Source: Gyromitra esculenta (lineage: Eukaryota; Ascomycota; Pezizomycetes; Pezizales; Discinaceae). Taken from it: DNA of 64,000 bases. Both the position numbers and the translations under genes were made by a program. Below the pieces are notes generated by a model. It was not told the DNA's origin, did not search any database, and was given only the letters and a program-made list of their open reading frames with translations. Shown here one piece after another: positions 22,632 through 33,885 of this stretch (positions are counted from its first letter, which is position 1; each line of letters starts with the position of its first letter). Location: contig JBCAML010000004.1 in NCBI GenBank assembly GCA_038503075.1, forward strand, positions 455,149-519,148. The letters run 5' to 3'.

Positions 22632-24263
22632 TGTGAGTTGGATAGTGAATCCAATATCGACCAAAGTAACCCGGAGTCTGAGACTTGGCCACTTGACCCC
22701 AGTTTCAGAACAACAATCGAGATTCATGGGCGGGCGTACCAACAACGGGCCCTAGAGAATGGGATATCTTTCGCTCCTGTTGATGAGGTATAGCAACCTT
22801 GTTCCTCTGAGGCTCCAGCCTTAATAATATGGCGTGTTTAAGCTGAAGGTTCGTTTAGGATGAGCGAGAGAGGCTCGATAGACTACACAACGTGTTCAAG
22901 CTCGTCTTCGATCGAAGGCTCATATTCCCTCCAGTTACTAACCCACAAAAGATCTTGGACTGTGGATTTGGCTCTGCTGCTTGGGCAGTGGAAGTTGCAG
23001 AGAAGTATCCAGATTGTCAAGTCTGTTTCCAGATCCTAAAGATCATACAAGTGGCATGAGAAATCCATCCTAACAGCTGTTGTTAGGTTATTGGGATTGA
23101 TATTAGCCCTCATATGATGCCTGAAGAAACATCTACAAACCTGTGGCTTCAAGTACGTACCTAGCATTAGTATCATAACAATTGAGGCAGGCAAATAAAT
23201 TGAAAGCTAACAGCGAGACTTACACTTCATCAAAAGATCGATGACCTTAACGAGCCATTTACCTTCCTGTCGAATGAATTCGACTTCATCCAGTCTCGTG
23301 ATGTTATTACTGGTATTGAAAAGAATCGGTGGCCATCATATATTAAAGACTGTGCTCGGTAAGTTCTGTCTATCGCTCACGTATATTCTTTCAGCATCTT
23401 CGAGATGGGCAGTATTGTGCTGCACATCTTTTAAATGATCCTATACACTATTCGACATGCTGCATATTAGTTTAGGATTAACAAATGCTCCTTAAAACTA
23501 GGATTCTTAAGCCAGGTGGATGGCTCCAACTCATCGAAATCTATCACATGATTCAGTCTGACAATGGCACCATCACTGACGACAACATTTTGCGTCAGGT
23601 GAGCACGAGTTTCTTTAGCGCTATCGAGGACACTAAAGATCCACGTGCCCCCTTGAAATTTGATTTCATGATGAGGGAAGCGGGTTTGGTAGAACGAGGA
23701 AGCAGGATGATACAATTACCCTTGAATGGGTGGCCGACTGGTTAGTGAATCTGTCCCCTATTTCCATCAGGACAATTGTCGTGGTGCTTGGTTTCCATCA
23801 ACTTGCTATTATGCTTTTATTACCAGAGTTGGGGGCTCTGATGTTGCCTTAGAGGCACTGGTGGTATTGCTTGGGCAATACACAGGTCAAACACGCACAC
23901 CGTATCCCTGGGGATCTAGGGCCCCAATAGCAACTTGATCTACCAGGGTTGACAACGGTTGGTGCACGTATCCTCGTGTAAAAATACATATACGCGTACC
24001 TGATGTTGATTGTTGAAGTCTCTGTGTTCCAAACACTGCCCCATATTGCTCACACTAACTGTCTTTACGTCAACTTTCTAGATCCTCGAGAACGCCAGAT
24101 CGGTGAAGAATATGGTGCTTGTTGTAAGGATGCCGTTCAGGGCCACTTCCAAATCCCTTTCGCCGACAAACTTGAAATGTCCATAGACGAAATTCGGGTC
24201 ATGGCGGCACGATTCCGGCAGGAACTTGATAACCAAAGCCTCAAACCTTATTTCGGACTGTAA
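22632..24263 (+). CDS. LaeA-like SAM-dependent methyltransferase (N-terminus unresolved)
   Basis: The gene is assembled from six phase-consistent exons: 22632-22787, 22859-23020, 23087-23152, 23237-23358, 23502-23740 and 24082-24263, about 308 residues ending in TAA. The product shows the fungal LaeA/TAM methyltransferase order: HGRAYQQRALENG near the start, DERERLDRLHNVFKLVF, SAM-binding motif I ILDCGFGSAAWAVEVAEKYP (its third glycine replaced by Ala), VIGIDISPHMM, the FDFIQSRDV block, CARILKPGGWLQLIE, and the C-terminal PLNGWPTDPRERQIGEEYG and LKPYFGL. The first exon shown follows a good acceptor (CATTAG). A further 5' exon with the start codon is expected between about 22200 and 22584 but could not be fixed. 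The last intron is long (341 nt) and has a CTAAC branch site. Family members methylate unknown substrates; LaeA itself controls secondary metabolism. A role here is not implied. Confidence 0.75.
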
Positions 24264-27200
24264 GTTATCGTCAATACTTTGTCACACCCTCCCCGCCAAA
24301 AAAAACGGAAGAACAATGGAGATACCAGATTGGAAAAGGAAAGAAGTCACTGCTAACCCTCCCTTGCCACACTTCAGATACATTTCTATCGGCCAGAAGC
24401 CCAATCCATAACAAGCGCAGGCCCAAGATTCTTTTTTTTTCAAGCAGTAATTTTGGAAAATCCTTTGACGATCTACGCCCGTTATAAAATTCGGATCAGT
24501 GGCAGTGATGAGAGATATATTCTCAGGATAGAAAAAAAAAGAGGCGACAAGCATAAGGATGATTTGGGAACAACCGGAGTTATTGGAATATATAAAAGCA
24601 AAGGAGTCATATGTAATAGACGTCCGTTCGCATTAACGTGTGTGTTTGTAGGGTGCAGCCATTCTTTCAGTGGATTTTTTTTATTTCTTTCGAACGAGTC
24701 ATTTTTTGTTGCCGGCATTTAGGTGTTCTGTTTCTTTTCGGTATCCATCCATCCATCAACCCACCCAGATGCCGGATTCGCAAAGATGGATACTATCCAG
24801 AGTTTCTTTAGTCATACTCAATTAAATCTGCCGTGTCCGTTTCATTACAACGAATTGGATATTGTGATTCTCCATGTTGCTTGGTGCTTGAACACTTCAT
24901 AGCCGGAAAGCTCAAGGTGTTTGTTTGTTCCCGGAATTCTCCGTTGGTCGCCTGACACTTCGAGCTCTAGCTCTGCCCACATGTTGATGGATATACCAGG
25001 AGTGCTCGACCTCTGGTCATAGCCGTCTACCTTTATATTTTTGATGTTTGCTGAACATATTTTGCAGATATAACCATTCCATTTCTTCGGAGCCAGGATG
25101 TCGTATGCTGGTTCAGACCCCCTATGCTCTAATCAGCTACCCAGATATGGCCTTCTTTTTATTCCAGACGAGATACGATCCCATCAACGTCGTCAACTGC
25201 TCATGTGTCAAGCAAATGTCCAGGACTGCGAGTCGAACAGGCAGCCTCCCAAGAACAACAAAAAAGCATATACTTCGAATTCCATAAACTGCCATGACGA
25301 ACCAGTGATAACGACTGCTAGTCATCTTAGCCACCATAACCGACAAATATACCAATTTCTGCTGCTCTCTGGAGCATGTTGAATCTCATAGCTGAGACCA
25401 GGGCTAAACCCTCCTCCTAGATTCTGGAAATTAAAGTACCACTTTAATTTCCCGTGGTGGATTTTTTTGGGTGTTTCGTTGCTGATGGTTTTGATGAGAC
25501 GAAGACGAGCGGAATGAAGGAAGAAAAAGGGAAGGGTGCTTGGCTGTACCCAAAACATGGTGAGCAAAAGCATACGTGCGAGAGTTGGCAAAGTAGAGCT
25601 AACTTCGCAGACCCGTCTGCGATTAACCGAACAGGATCTGCTGCAGCTATATCAAGGATAATATAAGCGAGAAAAATCACCTGACTTTCCAATCCGTACC
25701 TTTGTTATGTAAGCCCAATTTCTGCATTGTTTTTGCGCGTACTGGTCGTGGCTCACTTTTTCGGTACTATTGATCCTATTTGTGTTTGGCGCTAGGACTG
25801 GGAGTGCGGGATAAAGAGATGGTGAATAATGAGAATGGAAGAAGATGGGGGGCTGTTTTTGCAACGGAAAGCGAGGATCGGAACAAGCGGGCGGCAGAGG
25901 GGTACCTCTTTCGTGTCTGGTAAATCGACCATTGTGCCAGTTATCTGGGGGTCTGTGGCTATTTCTGCAGAAGTGGTGCTGAGGCACAGCAACGGAAAAG
26001 GCCACAACGGAGATGTTAATAACGATCTTGGATCCATACTACCATGTACCTGATGAGGGAATAAGTATTTCAAATTGGCATCGATGGAACAGTTTGATAT
26101 TTACAGGCAGATGGAAGGGGGCGGCGCCGATACATCGCCAATTAAATACGATTCAACTACGGAGACGTACTAGTTGATATGTAAGTACCTGTGACGAGTT
26201 TTGTCCTGCTGTCAATGTTGACTTTGAAATCTGACTTATTATCATCTCGGTTCAGAGATATTAATGGCCATAGGTTCTTCGTTCGGCAGAAAAATTAAAG
26301 AGTTGGGATCGAATTGTGTCCGAGAATACAAGATGTTAAGGAATCGCACGGCAAGAACTCGAGTAAGTGAAATCCGGCCACAATTCCCTACCTTGTCCTT
26401 ATTTCCGCGAGTTAAGTTTGATCTAAGCGCTGTGATGTACATGAATATCCACGCTCGGAGAGATGCTGCACAGACGTTTTTGTGTTCACGACCTGCGCAA
26501 CGTGTTTTCATGGTTGTCCACCACATTCATGATTTCACAACTCACGACCACTTTCGTTAAATTAAACTAGTCACAACAGCGCTGATTATGTGGAGTAGTC
26601 ATTCTCGGGGGCTTTAGAGAAGGTTACTGGCCATCACATGAAAACACAGGGTGCCATTTCCCAGCCCTTTTATCACTTCATGTCTCGGGTTTTCGGTTGA
26701 ACATGTGCAGCGGACGACCGTTAACTCTCGGCCCTTGCGGCAGGTGAGAAGAAGCAACGTTCACTCTAGGCAGACAGGCAGAAAGATAGTCCCGCGTGTC
26801 CATCGCGTGTCCCATTGGCGCGTGGATATGGCGACATTTTTTGTGGGGGTTTTACGACAATCTTCTGCCCATCTAACGAGGACAAAATCTGGAGATCTAA
26901 CTAACACAGAAATCCCCTCTTACCAATCGAAACAATGTCATGATAGCCCCCACCATGAGATCAATGCGCAGCTTGGTTCATTGTCATGATCTCTCACTCG
27001 TATTTGTTCGGTGTTCCCTCCTTTAGATCTTTCTTATGGGTGTGGTTTTGGTTCATTCAGGCTTTGGCGGATCGTTTCTGGAGGCGCATGTAGCTTCTTA
27101 GCAATTTCGCTTGCCTAATTTCTAAGCTTCAAAAATATAATTATTCTTATACGAGACCACCCAAGCTCGAAATTTGCCACATCTGCTTCCAGGACGAGAG

Positions 27201-30200
27201 AATTAGAGCCCGCTGGCGAAGTGATTGATGTGATTAGCAGTTTGGCTGTTACGGGATGGTAAGGTTGTTTTTAGTCGATCTTTACGGATATTAGCGAAAT
27301 AATCGGAACTACTGGCAAAAAAAAAGCGATCAAGGTAGAGGAGTATAATCCTGCTATAGTTGAGAATCGACGCTCTGGACCTCTATTCGAAGAAGAGAGA
27401 ATGCTGATCGATCGGTGTCTTAGATTTTGTTTTTATGTGAGCACTTTCTAATTTTGAACGAATAATATGGAGCGATGAGTTTATCTATCAATGTCGCTTC
27501 TCCCCTCCCCAAATCTCCAAGCATCTGATCCGATGAGCGTTGTTTATTTGGGCTTGTGTATTTCTCTCGGAGGTTGTTCCAAGAGCTTACGATTTGTTTC
27601 GAATGGGAATCTCAGGACCAAATATGGCTCAAGTGTGGGACTTTCTGGCGACTAATTTCCTAAGATTGTGGTGAGACGACTCAACACCCATGCAAGGCCT
27701 CGGCCCTATTATTAATAATTAATCACCAGACAATGGAGGTTAATACCGCCCTGCACGGACCAGTGCAAAGCAAATCCGTAGATCAGGTATTTTGAAACCT
27801 GTTCTTTCTATTGTTTCATTAGCGAGCATGGACAAATCACAGCGCTTGGGCTTGTCAATTTATTTTGAGCCACCACATGCATATATGAAAATCTGCTTAT
27901 TAAAGATGCATATAAATCACGGTAAGTATGCATACATATAGTCGATAGCCAATGACTTCTTGTTCTCCCGTATGCTTACCTACTCTACTCCCGTTCTTTA
28001 TCGTTACCACTAGTGGCTGGCTGTATCTTGCGTTGCCAGCTCGATTAAGCACAGGAAGTGGATTATCTACGACGATCTAACATTGTCTACGTCTAAGAGA
28101 GCCTGTCTAAACTGCCGATAGGAGACCGGTTTTACGCAATCGGGCATCCGAATCTAGGAGCTTATGACGTTGCTGAGCTCGTTGTCAATTGTGAGCCGTG
28201 CGCTGCAGATTGCACTAATGCAGGTCTCAGATAGATTCGGTGAGGTTTTTTTTTTCTTCAAGAGACCCGGACGACAGGCCCATTGAAAAGGTTTACTCTC
28301 GTACCATTGAATGGTTAGCAGTGCCTAATTCACGAGGAAAAATTTCTGTGCTCTTGCCAGCTCATAGATATATTGTATAATAGCGTCTGGACATACTACT
28401 AGCGCTGTGGTATTGAAACTGCTGTCTAAATAAGGTGTGGCGTTCTGAATCATGTTAGCGATCGAAGTGGTTCAAGTTTAGCTTTGTCTAGTCCAGCGGA
28501 ATGACGGAGTTTGCAGGTAGAGTACCTGCCTCAAGCGATGACACGTTGTAGATTACAAGTGCTCTAGAGTGCTTACTGCCGAACGAAAAAACAGTTCGAG
28601 AAGGCGGCTTTTAGGACTGTGAAGGATATCCCTCCACCATCCAATTAGCCACACTCCGGGTCCTGCTTGAGCTACCAGTTTGAGTTCCTACAGTGTACCT
28701 GACTGGCGTTGTTGATGGAAGTTAGAGCACGTCAGAGCGAACTGGCATTGATTTAGAGTGCATGTAGTAGAGTGTAACCTTGTTGTTTCTGCACTCTATA
28801 GGCTACAATGCACGGCGAAAAAGATTGGGAAACCAGGGTCTACTGACAGGGCTCTGTGGTCAATCCAACTGCTAGAATCTTCCTCGAAAACTCTGGGGAG
28901 CCAATAGCAGCCCCGAATCCCGAGTCTCACGTTTCTCGAGCTTTTTTTGCCGTACGCTGTATATGCTTTTATGCCTGGACAGCTATTGCTTGGAGGTACA
29001 GCCTCTTATTTATTTTTTTCTCTCTCGATCCATGTTCGATGGCTGAAATTCGATTTCAACTAAAAAATTTGAATTGGAAACAAGTTACCTGTACCCCTGC
29101 CTTATACTCTACACGTGAGTGGTGCTGGGGTTGCTGCGTTGTTGGACAGCCAATGATAATTTGTGATCCAGCCTAAAACGAAAGCTGGTTAGGATCGGGA
29201 TCCTAAGCTCGAGTGATCTCGAATGATTCGCGGCAAGCAGTTCTCGGATACATATCCGATCCGACACGGTGGAACCTAGGAACTATTCCGATTCCTTCCG
29301 ATGAAACTGGTTTCCCTTGGCCTACTGCTTGCCGAGCTCCGAATATGCGTGGGGGCCTTTGACAAAGGTCACAGCGGTTTACTCGACCAGCATCCTCAGC
29401 AGATATTTGGAGTAGACCCCCTACTGTATTACGTTGATCGATCCATGGCTCTGGGCCTTTCATGGAAACCTGGGACGAGGAGCGCATGGTTGCGTATCAA
29501 AAACTCAGTGCAGGATCCCTTCCTACCCAACCCTGGTATGCCTGTTATCTTGGTGTTTCGTGTGGTATGCCAGGGTGGTGGGCTGACTTTACACCAAGAA
29601 AGTGCTCTAACCAGAAGAATTTGTAGAGGATAGTAAGATATGACTGTACTTATATTGTCGGGTTTTTGATGTGATATACGATTTGCGAAACGACGTAAGT
29701 ATATGCATCTAGGGATCGAGCTGTTCTACGTTATTTTGGGGTGTCGTACTTAAGTTTGGGGTGAAACTAACTATCACCACTTGCTGCGACAGAGAACTGA
29801 CAGTACCTAAATAGTATAGGTGCTGGTAATGTCCTTGTGGTACTCGGTTACATCTTGAAGAACCTGAAAACAAGGATATCAGGTTGACCAACCAGTAAGT
29901 TGATATAGCTAGACCCAGCCAACCAGAAACCCCAACCTAGAACATGTATTTTCAAGTTCTTCATGTGGTATCCGAGTAGTCGAGTGCCCTAAACAGGGCA
30001 AAACTGCCTATACCTGCTGCCAAACCCTGTAATGGCTAGGGTACCTTTTTTTTGTATTCATAGAGGGACTGTCTGGGGGTTTAAACCTTTCTTTTTCTCG
30101 CACTTGAGATTAATTATGTGTCTGCCATAAAAGATTCTAGGTAAACCTTTTTTTCCCTCAAAGGCTTTTGTGCTAGGGAGTCTCTTAAAAATAACAAAGT

Positions 30201-30730
30201 ACCTAGTTGTGATATATATTTGAGATCGTACTAATGGGGGTGGGGTCGCCTACCATGAAATTTTTGAGTTTAGGTAGCTTCTAAGACGTTAAAATTAATT
30301 CTTTCGATTTCCACAGACTATAAAGAAGGTTAAACTTAAGGGTGGCGGAACTATATATTAAATTTTAGCGCAAACGCGCGGTAGCTCTTTCTTTCCCAAC
30401 CGCGCGCATACATAGCGCGGGATCTCCTCACTCACCTATCCACAGTATTCCTTAGCAAGTATTAAGTATTTCATATAGAGTTGAGGAAGCAGATTATCTC
30501 AACAATAGAGTAACATTTCTGAGCCAAGCGAAAAAAAATAGAGGTAAAGTAAAGCTTTGGAAAAAAAAGGGAAATTGAAGACAAAAATTTGTTCTCAGAA
30601 ACCAAGCAACGAATATCGACGGACCAGTTTTAATATCTAATCAGCGGGGCTCTCCACCACTAATAAGAGCCAAACCCTTGTAATCCTCCCTTTTTGCCGA
30701 ATATATATATCGTTTTAAGAAACACTCCCT
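24264..30730. other. AT-rich gene desert
   Basis: This interval of about 6.5 kb has no supportable gene. Short frames near 25.8, 26.3 and 29.3 kb lack recognisable domains. From about 30.2 to 30.7 kb the sequence is the 3' flank of the minus-strand retroelement-like gene. Confidence 0.45.
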
Positions 30731-33700
30731 TTATGCCACCAGTGCAATAGTCGATTGATCTTCCAACAATTGACCTGACGAATCAGCTCTAGGAACATCT
30801 AGATTGAAAAGATTCATAGAAACCCCAAGCTCTTCCGCCAATGCCTTGCAAATCGTTTCACTAAGCTCTGGAGAGCGGCTCATCACTTCGTAAACGGTAC
30901 CCATAGGATTTTTTAGGCTTCTCAGTACCCCCCCATTGGATAATTCGGTCATGTTGGCAAGCTCCTGATACGGGATATTGGAGGATACCCCGCTTGTGAC
31001 GGGGGTGAACGTGTGTCGTCTCCTGTCTACCATACAACTAGGAACATTATCCATGGCTTTTGTGGGGGCCATGTTCGTGATCGTGGGATCCTCAGGTTGC
31101 GGCTTGGTTTCACTACTATCACTGCTAGTGAATTTGAAACAACTTTGATCACTGCTGTGTTCACCTGGGATTCCACCAATATTCGCAAGACCAAGGGCTC
31201 CCCCCGGATATTTTGCACGTTTTTTGAGAGCGGGTATATTTACCAGTGGTTCTGTATTTCCCGCGATGGTTTTGGTTGTGGCTTTGTGTGGATCGACCCT
31301 CGGATTAGCCTGCTCATTTGCCCAGATTAATTTCTTATGCTCAGTTGCAAATTCCTTGGAAAGTAGGTTTAGCTCAGCAATGGGATTGGAAAGATCCTCT
31401 GTTTGGTCTCCAGTCCCTTCTTTATTTGCTGACGACTCGTTGTACTCAGCTTTGGACAACATTCCACAACCCCTTTTGATCGGCCAAGTCATACCTCCTA
31501 AAACTCTCGTAGATGTAGGCTTGATCCTGTTGCTAAAGTCCCTGCTTGCAGTAATAGACCCCGTAATCTGGTTGAATTCGATGTCTCCCCAGTGAATACT
31601 TTTATAACTGTTGATGCCCAAGCTCGGATCAAGTTCTGAAAATTTGGTAGCGAGATCTGCTTCCTCAGTCGCAAGCTTTAATCCTTTAGCGTTAACCTTT
31701 AATATTCCATTACTTTCATTTATTCCTATGGACTTGGTTTCCGCCCTTTTGCCGCTGCCCTTTATCACTATGGGTGTGACCTTCTCTGGTATATCTTTAG
31801 GGTAGGTAAAACGACAATCGATTGACGAGATTATATCGTCTGTGGAACATATTTGAGGGAGTTTTCCACTTTCTCTTAGCTTTTGAACTGCAAGACGATG
31901 TTCTTGTAATCTTCTTTGAGCATCAGCCGTCAGGGAATTTTCAGTGATTTCGGATACAGCCGTAGGGCTAACTTCTCCGACAGGATAATTCCTGTGGCTA
32001 TTACCTCTCGAGGGAAAGCTAATCGAAGTAATACTATTAGTCGAGGGAGAGGTGGGGCCGATTGTTCCCTGTGCTGACTGCCCCTCGGATTTCTGGTTGC
32101 CACGACTAGCGTTAAAGTGTCCTTGGACATATCCTTTGAAATGCTTCGCAACTTGTACAGCATTAGCAGTCAGTTCATTGCGTTGTCTACGGGCCCCGGC
32201 CATAATCATTCTACAGTTGCGGCTTTGGCGTTTAAAGTCAGCCAACCCTTTATCTTCTGCTTGTTTGATTAGATCATGGAGCTGGGCATCCGTTTCCCTG
32301 AGAATTGCGATCTTTTCATTGGTTGCTACCTTGCTATCTTTTAGAATATTTAATATCGAGTAGAGGCCAGGTACTGATAGCCCAATCTTTTGCGCCTTCT
32401 CTAGATCTTCTTCTAGATCAAAATCGATTGGGTGACGATGTCGTTTGCATCCCGGAGTATTTAACATCGTGGCTATGTTGAGAGCCGGAACTCTATCTTC
32501 AGGCGCGAGGCCTGGGGCCGGCACTGGCGATTTTTTGTTCATCGGGCTAAGAACCGAGGCCTCGTCACCAAAAGCTTGGTGATACTCCATCTGCCCTTCA
32601 GAGCTTGGCATGACGATCGGGGCCGGATTTATTAGCTCATTTTTTGGTGCGATGTCCAAGCTCGAAGTCGAGGTCCTCACTCCCGTAGAGTCATGAAATA
32701 GCCTCTCGTCGTCTGTAGGGGTGCATTCTGAAACATCGAGGTCCACTGTCATGCACCCGGTGAGTTGAACATAACTCTGGAGAATTTCTTTAAGTGTTCT
32801 GTTGGTTTCTTTCTTGGAAGTAGCGAAGACCTGTGTTTTGGTATCAAAGTGGTAGTATTGCCCGTTGGGGAGTTGAGACTCTAATTGACCCTTGAAATCA
32901 AACACCCTCATTTTAGCCCCTAGCTTCGCGAGTTGAAGGGCGTACTCCAAATTTTCTACTCCGTAATGTCTTCTGTGACCTTGATTTCGATAGCTGACAA
33001 TTTGAACGCACGATAGCTCTTCAACCCTGTTACGGTCTGCATAGCTCTTGCGATACCCCAGAAAGCGGTTAATTGTATCTCGTAGCTGCGGTTTAAGTGT
33101 TTGGAAATTTTTAGAGCTGCCTAAATCTCCGTGCTTGATTTTGAGGAAGGGGGAATATATATCATAGGCATGTTCGTCATCTGTGATGATGTTGATAGTG
33201 GGGCTCGGATGGAGTACAGGAATTTGGGATGCAGTTTTCATCGCCTGTGCTATGGCACAGAGACCGATATCTTCTTTGGGATCCCAAAAGCACGGCTTGT
33301 AAGGGCGCCAAGTGTTGAAAGGAGAGCATATATTAACAAAAGCAGCTGTTCCTGCCTTGCTCTTGTCTGCCTTATCGATTTCCCAGGCTGTGTAAAAATC
33401 GATGCACTTATCTGGCGTATCTGGCCATTTGCATCGATTGATGCATGATTTACTCAATTGAAAAAAGTTCTGAGTTTTCTTGAAGAAAGTGAAGGAATAG
33501 GTAGTGAGGAAGTCGAGACCAAGGATGACATCGACACCAGGACCAGTGATTTTGAAGTATTCAGGCAGCTCCGAGACTAACACGGTCTCAACTTTGGGGA
33601 GTGAGAATTGATGATCGGAGATGGTGAATCTCAATCCATCCTTTCCATTAAGATTTTTGAATTTGGTCCTGCCGCGTACAACCCATGTGGTATAGAAAGA

Positions 33701-33814
33701 CTCATCGATGTAGTATGAAACAAGGTAAGGGTGTTTCAGGGATCCTAAATTCAGGTAATCGCGAGGGGCACTCTTGAAAAGAGCCACCTGGTGGACTGGA
33801 GCGGTAGGCTCCAT
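30731..33814 (-). CDS. Orphan 1027-residue protein with retropepsin-like and RNase H-like segments, both apparently inactive
   Basis: This is one uninterrupted frame from the ATG at 33814. A likely 5'-UTR intron (33821-33885, GTAAGC to TTAG) supports transcription as a nuclear gene. Residues 30-125 end in GPGVDVILGLDFLTTYSFTF, like the C-terminal strand of retroviral-type aspartic proteases. The expected DTG loop is absent (DES at 37-39 may be its remnant). Residues 137-305 follow the RNase H type 1 order: CIDFYTAW (normally YTDG), an alpha helix DIGLCAIAQAMKTAS, PTINIITDDEHAYD (normally TDSxxA), and ENLEYALQLAKLGAK (normally NExAD). Of four catalytic acids only the TDD aspartate remains. The rest is Ser/Thr-rich with helical stretches (about 470-570) and no known domain. 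The fold assignments are by eye; the function is unknown. Confidence 0.75.
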   Translation of the reverse strand: MEPTAPVHQVALFKSAPRDYLNLGSLKHPYLVSYYIDESFYTTWVVRGRTKFKNLNGKDGLRFTISDHQFSLPKVETVLVSELPEYFKITGPGVDVILGLDFLTTYSFTFFKKTQNFFQLSKSCINRCKWPDTPDKCIDFYTAWEIDKADKSKAGTAAFVNICSPFNTWRPYKPCFWDPKEDIGLCAIAQAMKTASQIPVLHPSPTINIITDDEHAYDIYSPFLKIKHGDLGSSKNFQTLKPQLRDTINRFLGYRKSYADRNRVEELSCVQIVSYRNQGHRRHYGVENLEYALQLAKLGAKMRVFDFKGQLESQLPNGQYYHFDTKTQVFATSKKETNRTLKEILQSYVQLTGCMTVDLDVSECTPTDDERLFHDSTGVRTSTSSLDIAPKNELINPAPIVMPSSEGQMEYHQAFGDEASVLSPMNKKSPVPAPGLAPEDRVPALNIATMLNTPGCKRHRHPIDFDLEEDLEKAQKIGLSVPGLYSILNILKDSKVATNEKIAILRETDAQLHDLIKQAEDKGLADFKRQSRNCRMIMAGARRQRNELTANAVQVAKHFKGYVQGHFNASRGNQKSEGQSAQGTIGPTSPSTNSITSISFPSRGNSHRNYPVGEVSPTAVSEITENSLTADAQRRLQEHRLAVQKLRESGKLPQICSTDDIISSIDCRFTYPKDIPEKVTPIVIKGSGKRAETKSIGINESNGILKVNAKGLKLATEEADLATKFSELDPSLGINSYKSIHWGDIEFNQITGSITASRDFSNRIKPTSTRVLGGMTWPIKRGCGMLSKAEYNESSANKEGTGDQTEDLSNPIAELNLLSKEFATEHKKLIWANEQANPRVDPHKATTKTIAGNTEPLVNIPALKKRAKYPGGALGLANIGGIPGEHSSDQSCFKFTSSDSSETKPQPEDPTITNMAPTKAMDNVPSCMVDRRRHTFTPVTSGVSSNIPYQELANMTELSNGGVLRSLKNPMGTVYEVMSRSPELSETICKALAEELGVSMNLFNLDVPRADSSGQLLEDQSTIALVA

Positions 33815-33820
33815 GGAAAA

Positions 33821-33885
33821 CTAACACAAATTGATGAGCACGTGAAAGTAGTGGTAGCCTAATAGGAATATGGAAAGGGGCTTAC
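33821..33885 (-). other. Probable 5'-UTR intron of the retropepsin/RNase H-like gene
   Basis: On the minus strand the sequence runs from a GTAAGC donor to a TTAG acceptor six bases before the start codon. Its 65-nt length matches other introns in the window. Confidence 0.5.

Noticed and set aside
25792..26073. Minus-strand frame with a possible signal peptide (small secreted protein)
   Set aside because: The hydrophobic stretch is Pro-rich and weak, the rest has no cysteine pattern or homology, and an overlapping frame is equally long.
29203..29633. Overlapping frames on both strands near 29.3 kb
   Set aside because: Neither has a domain, signal or splice-linked continuation; antisense overlap in an AT-rich desert is expected by chance.
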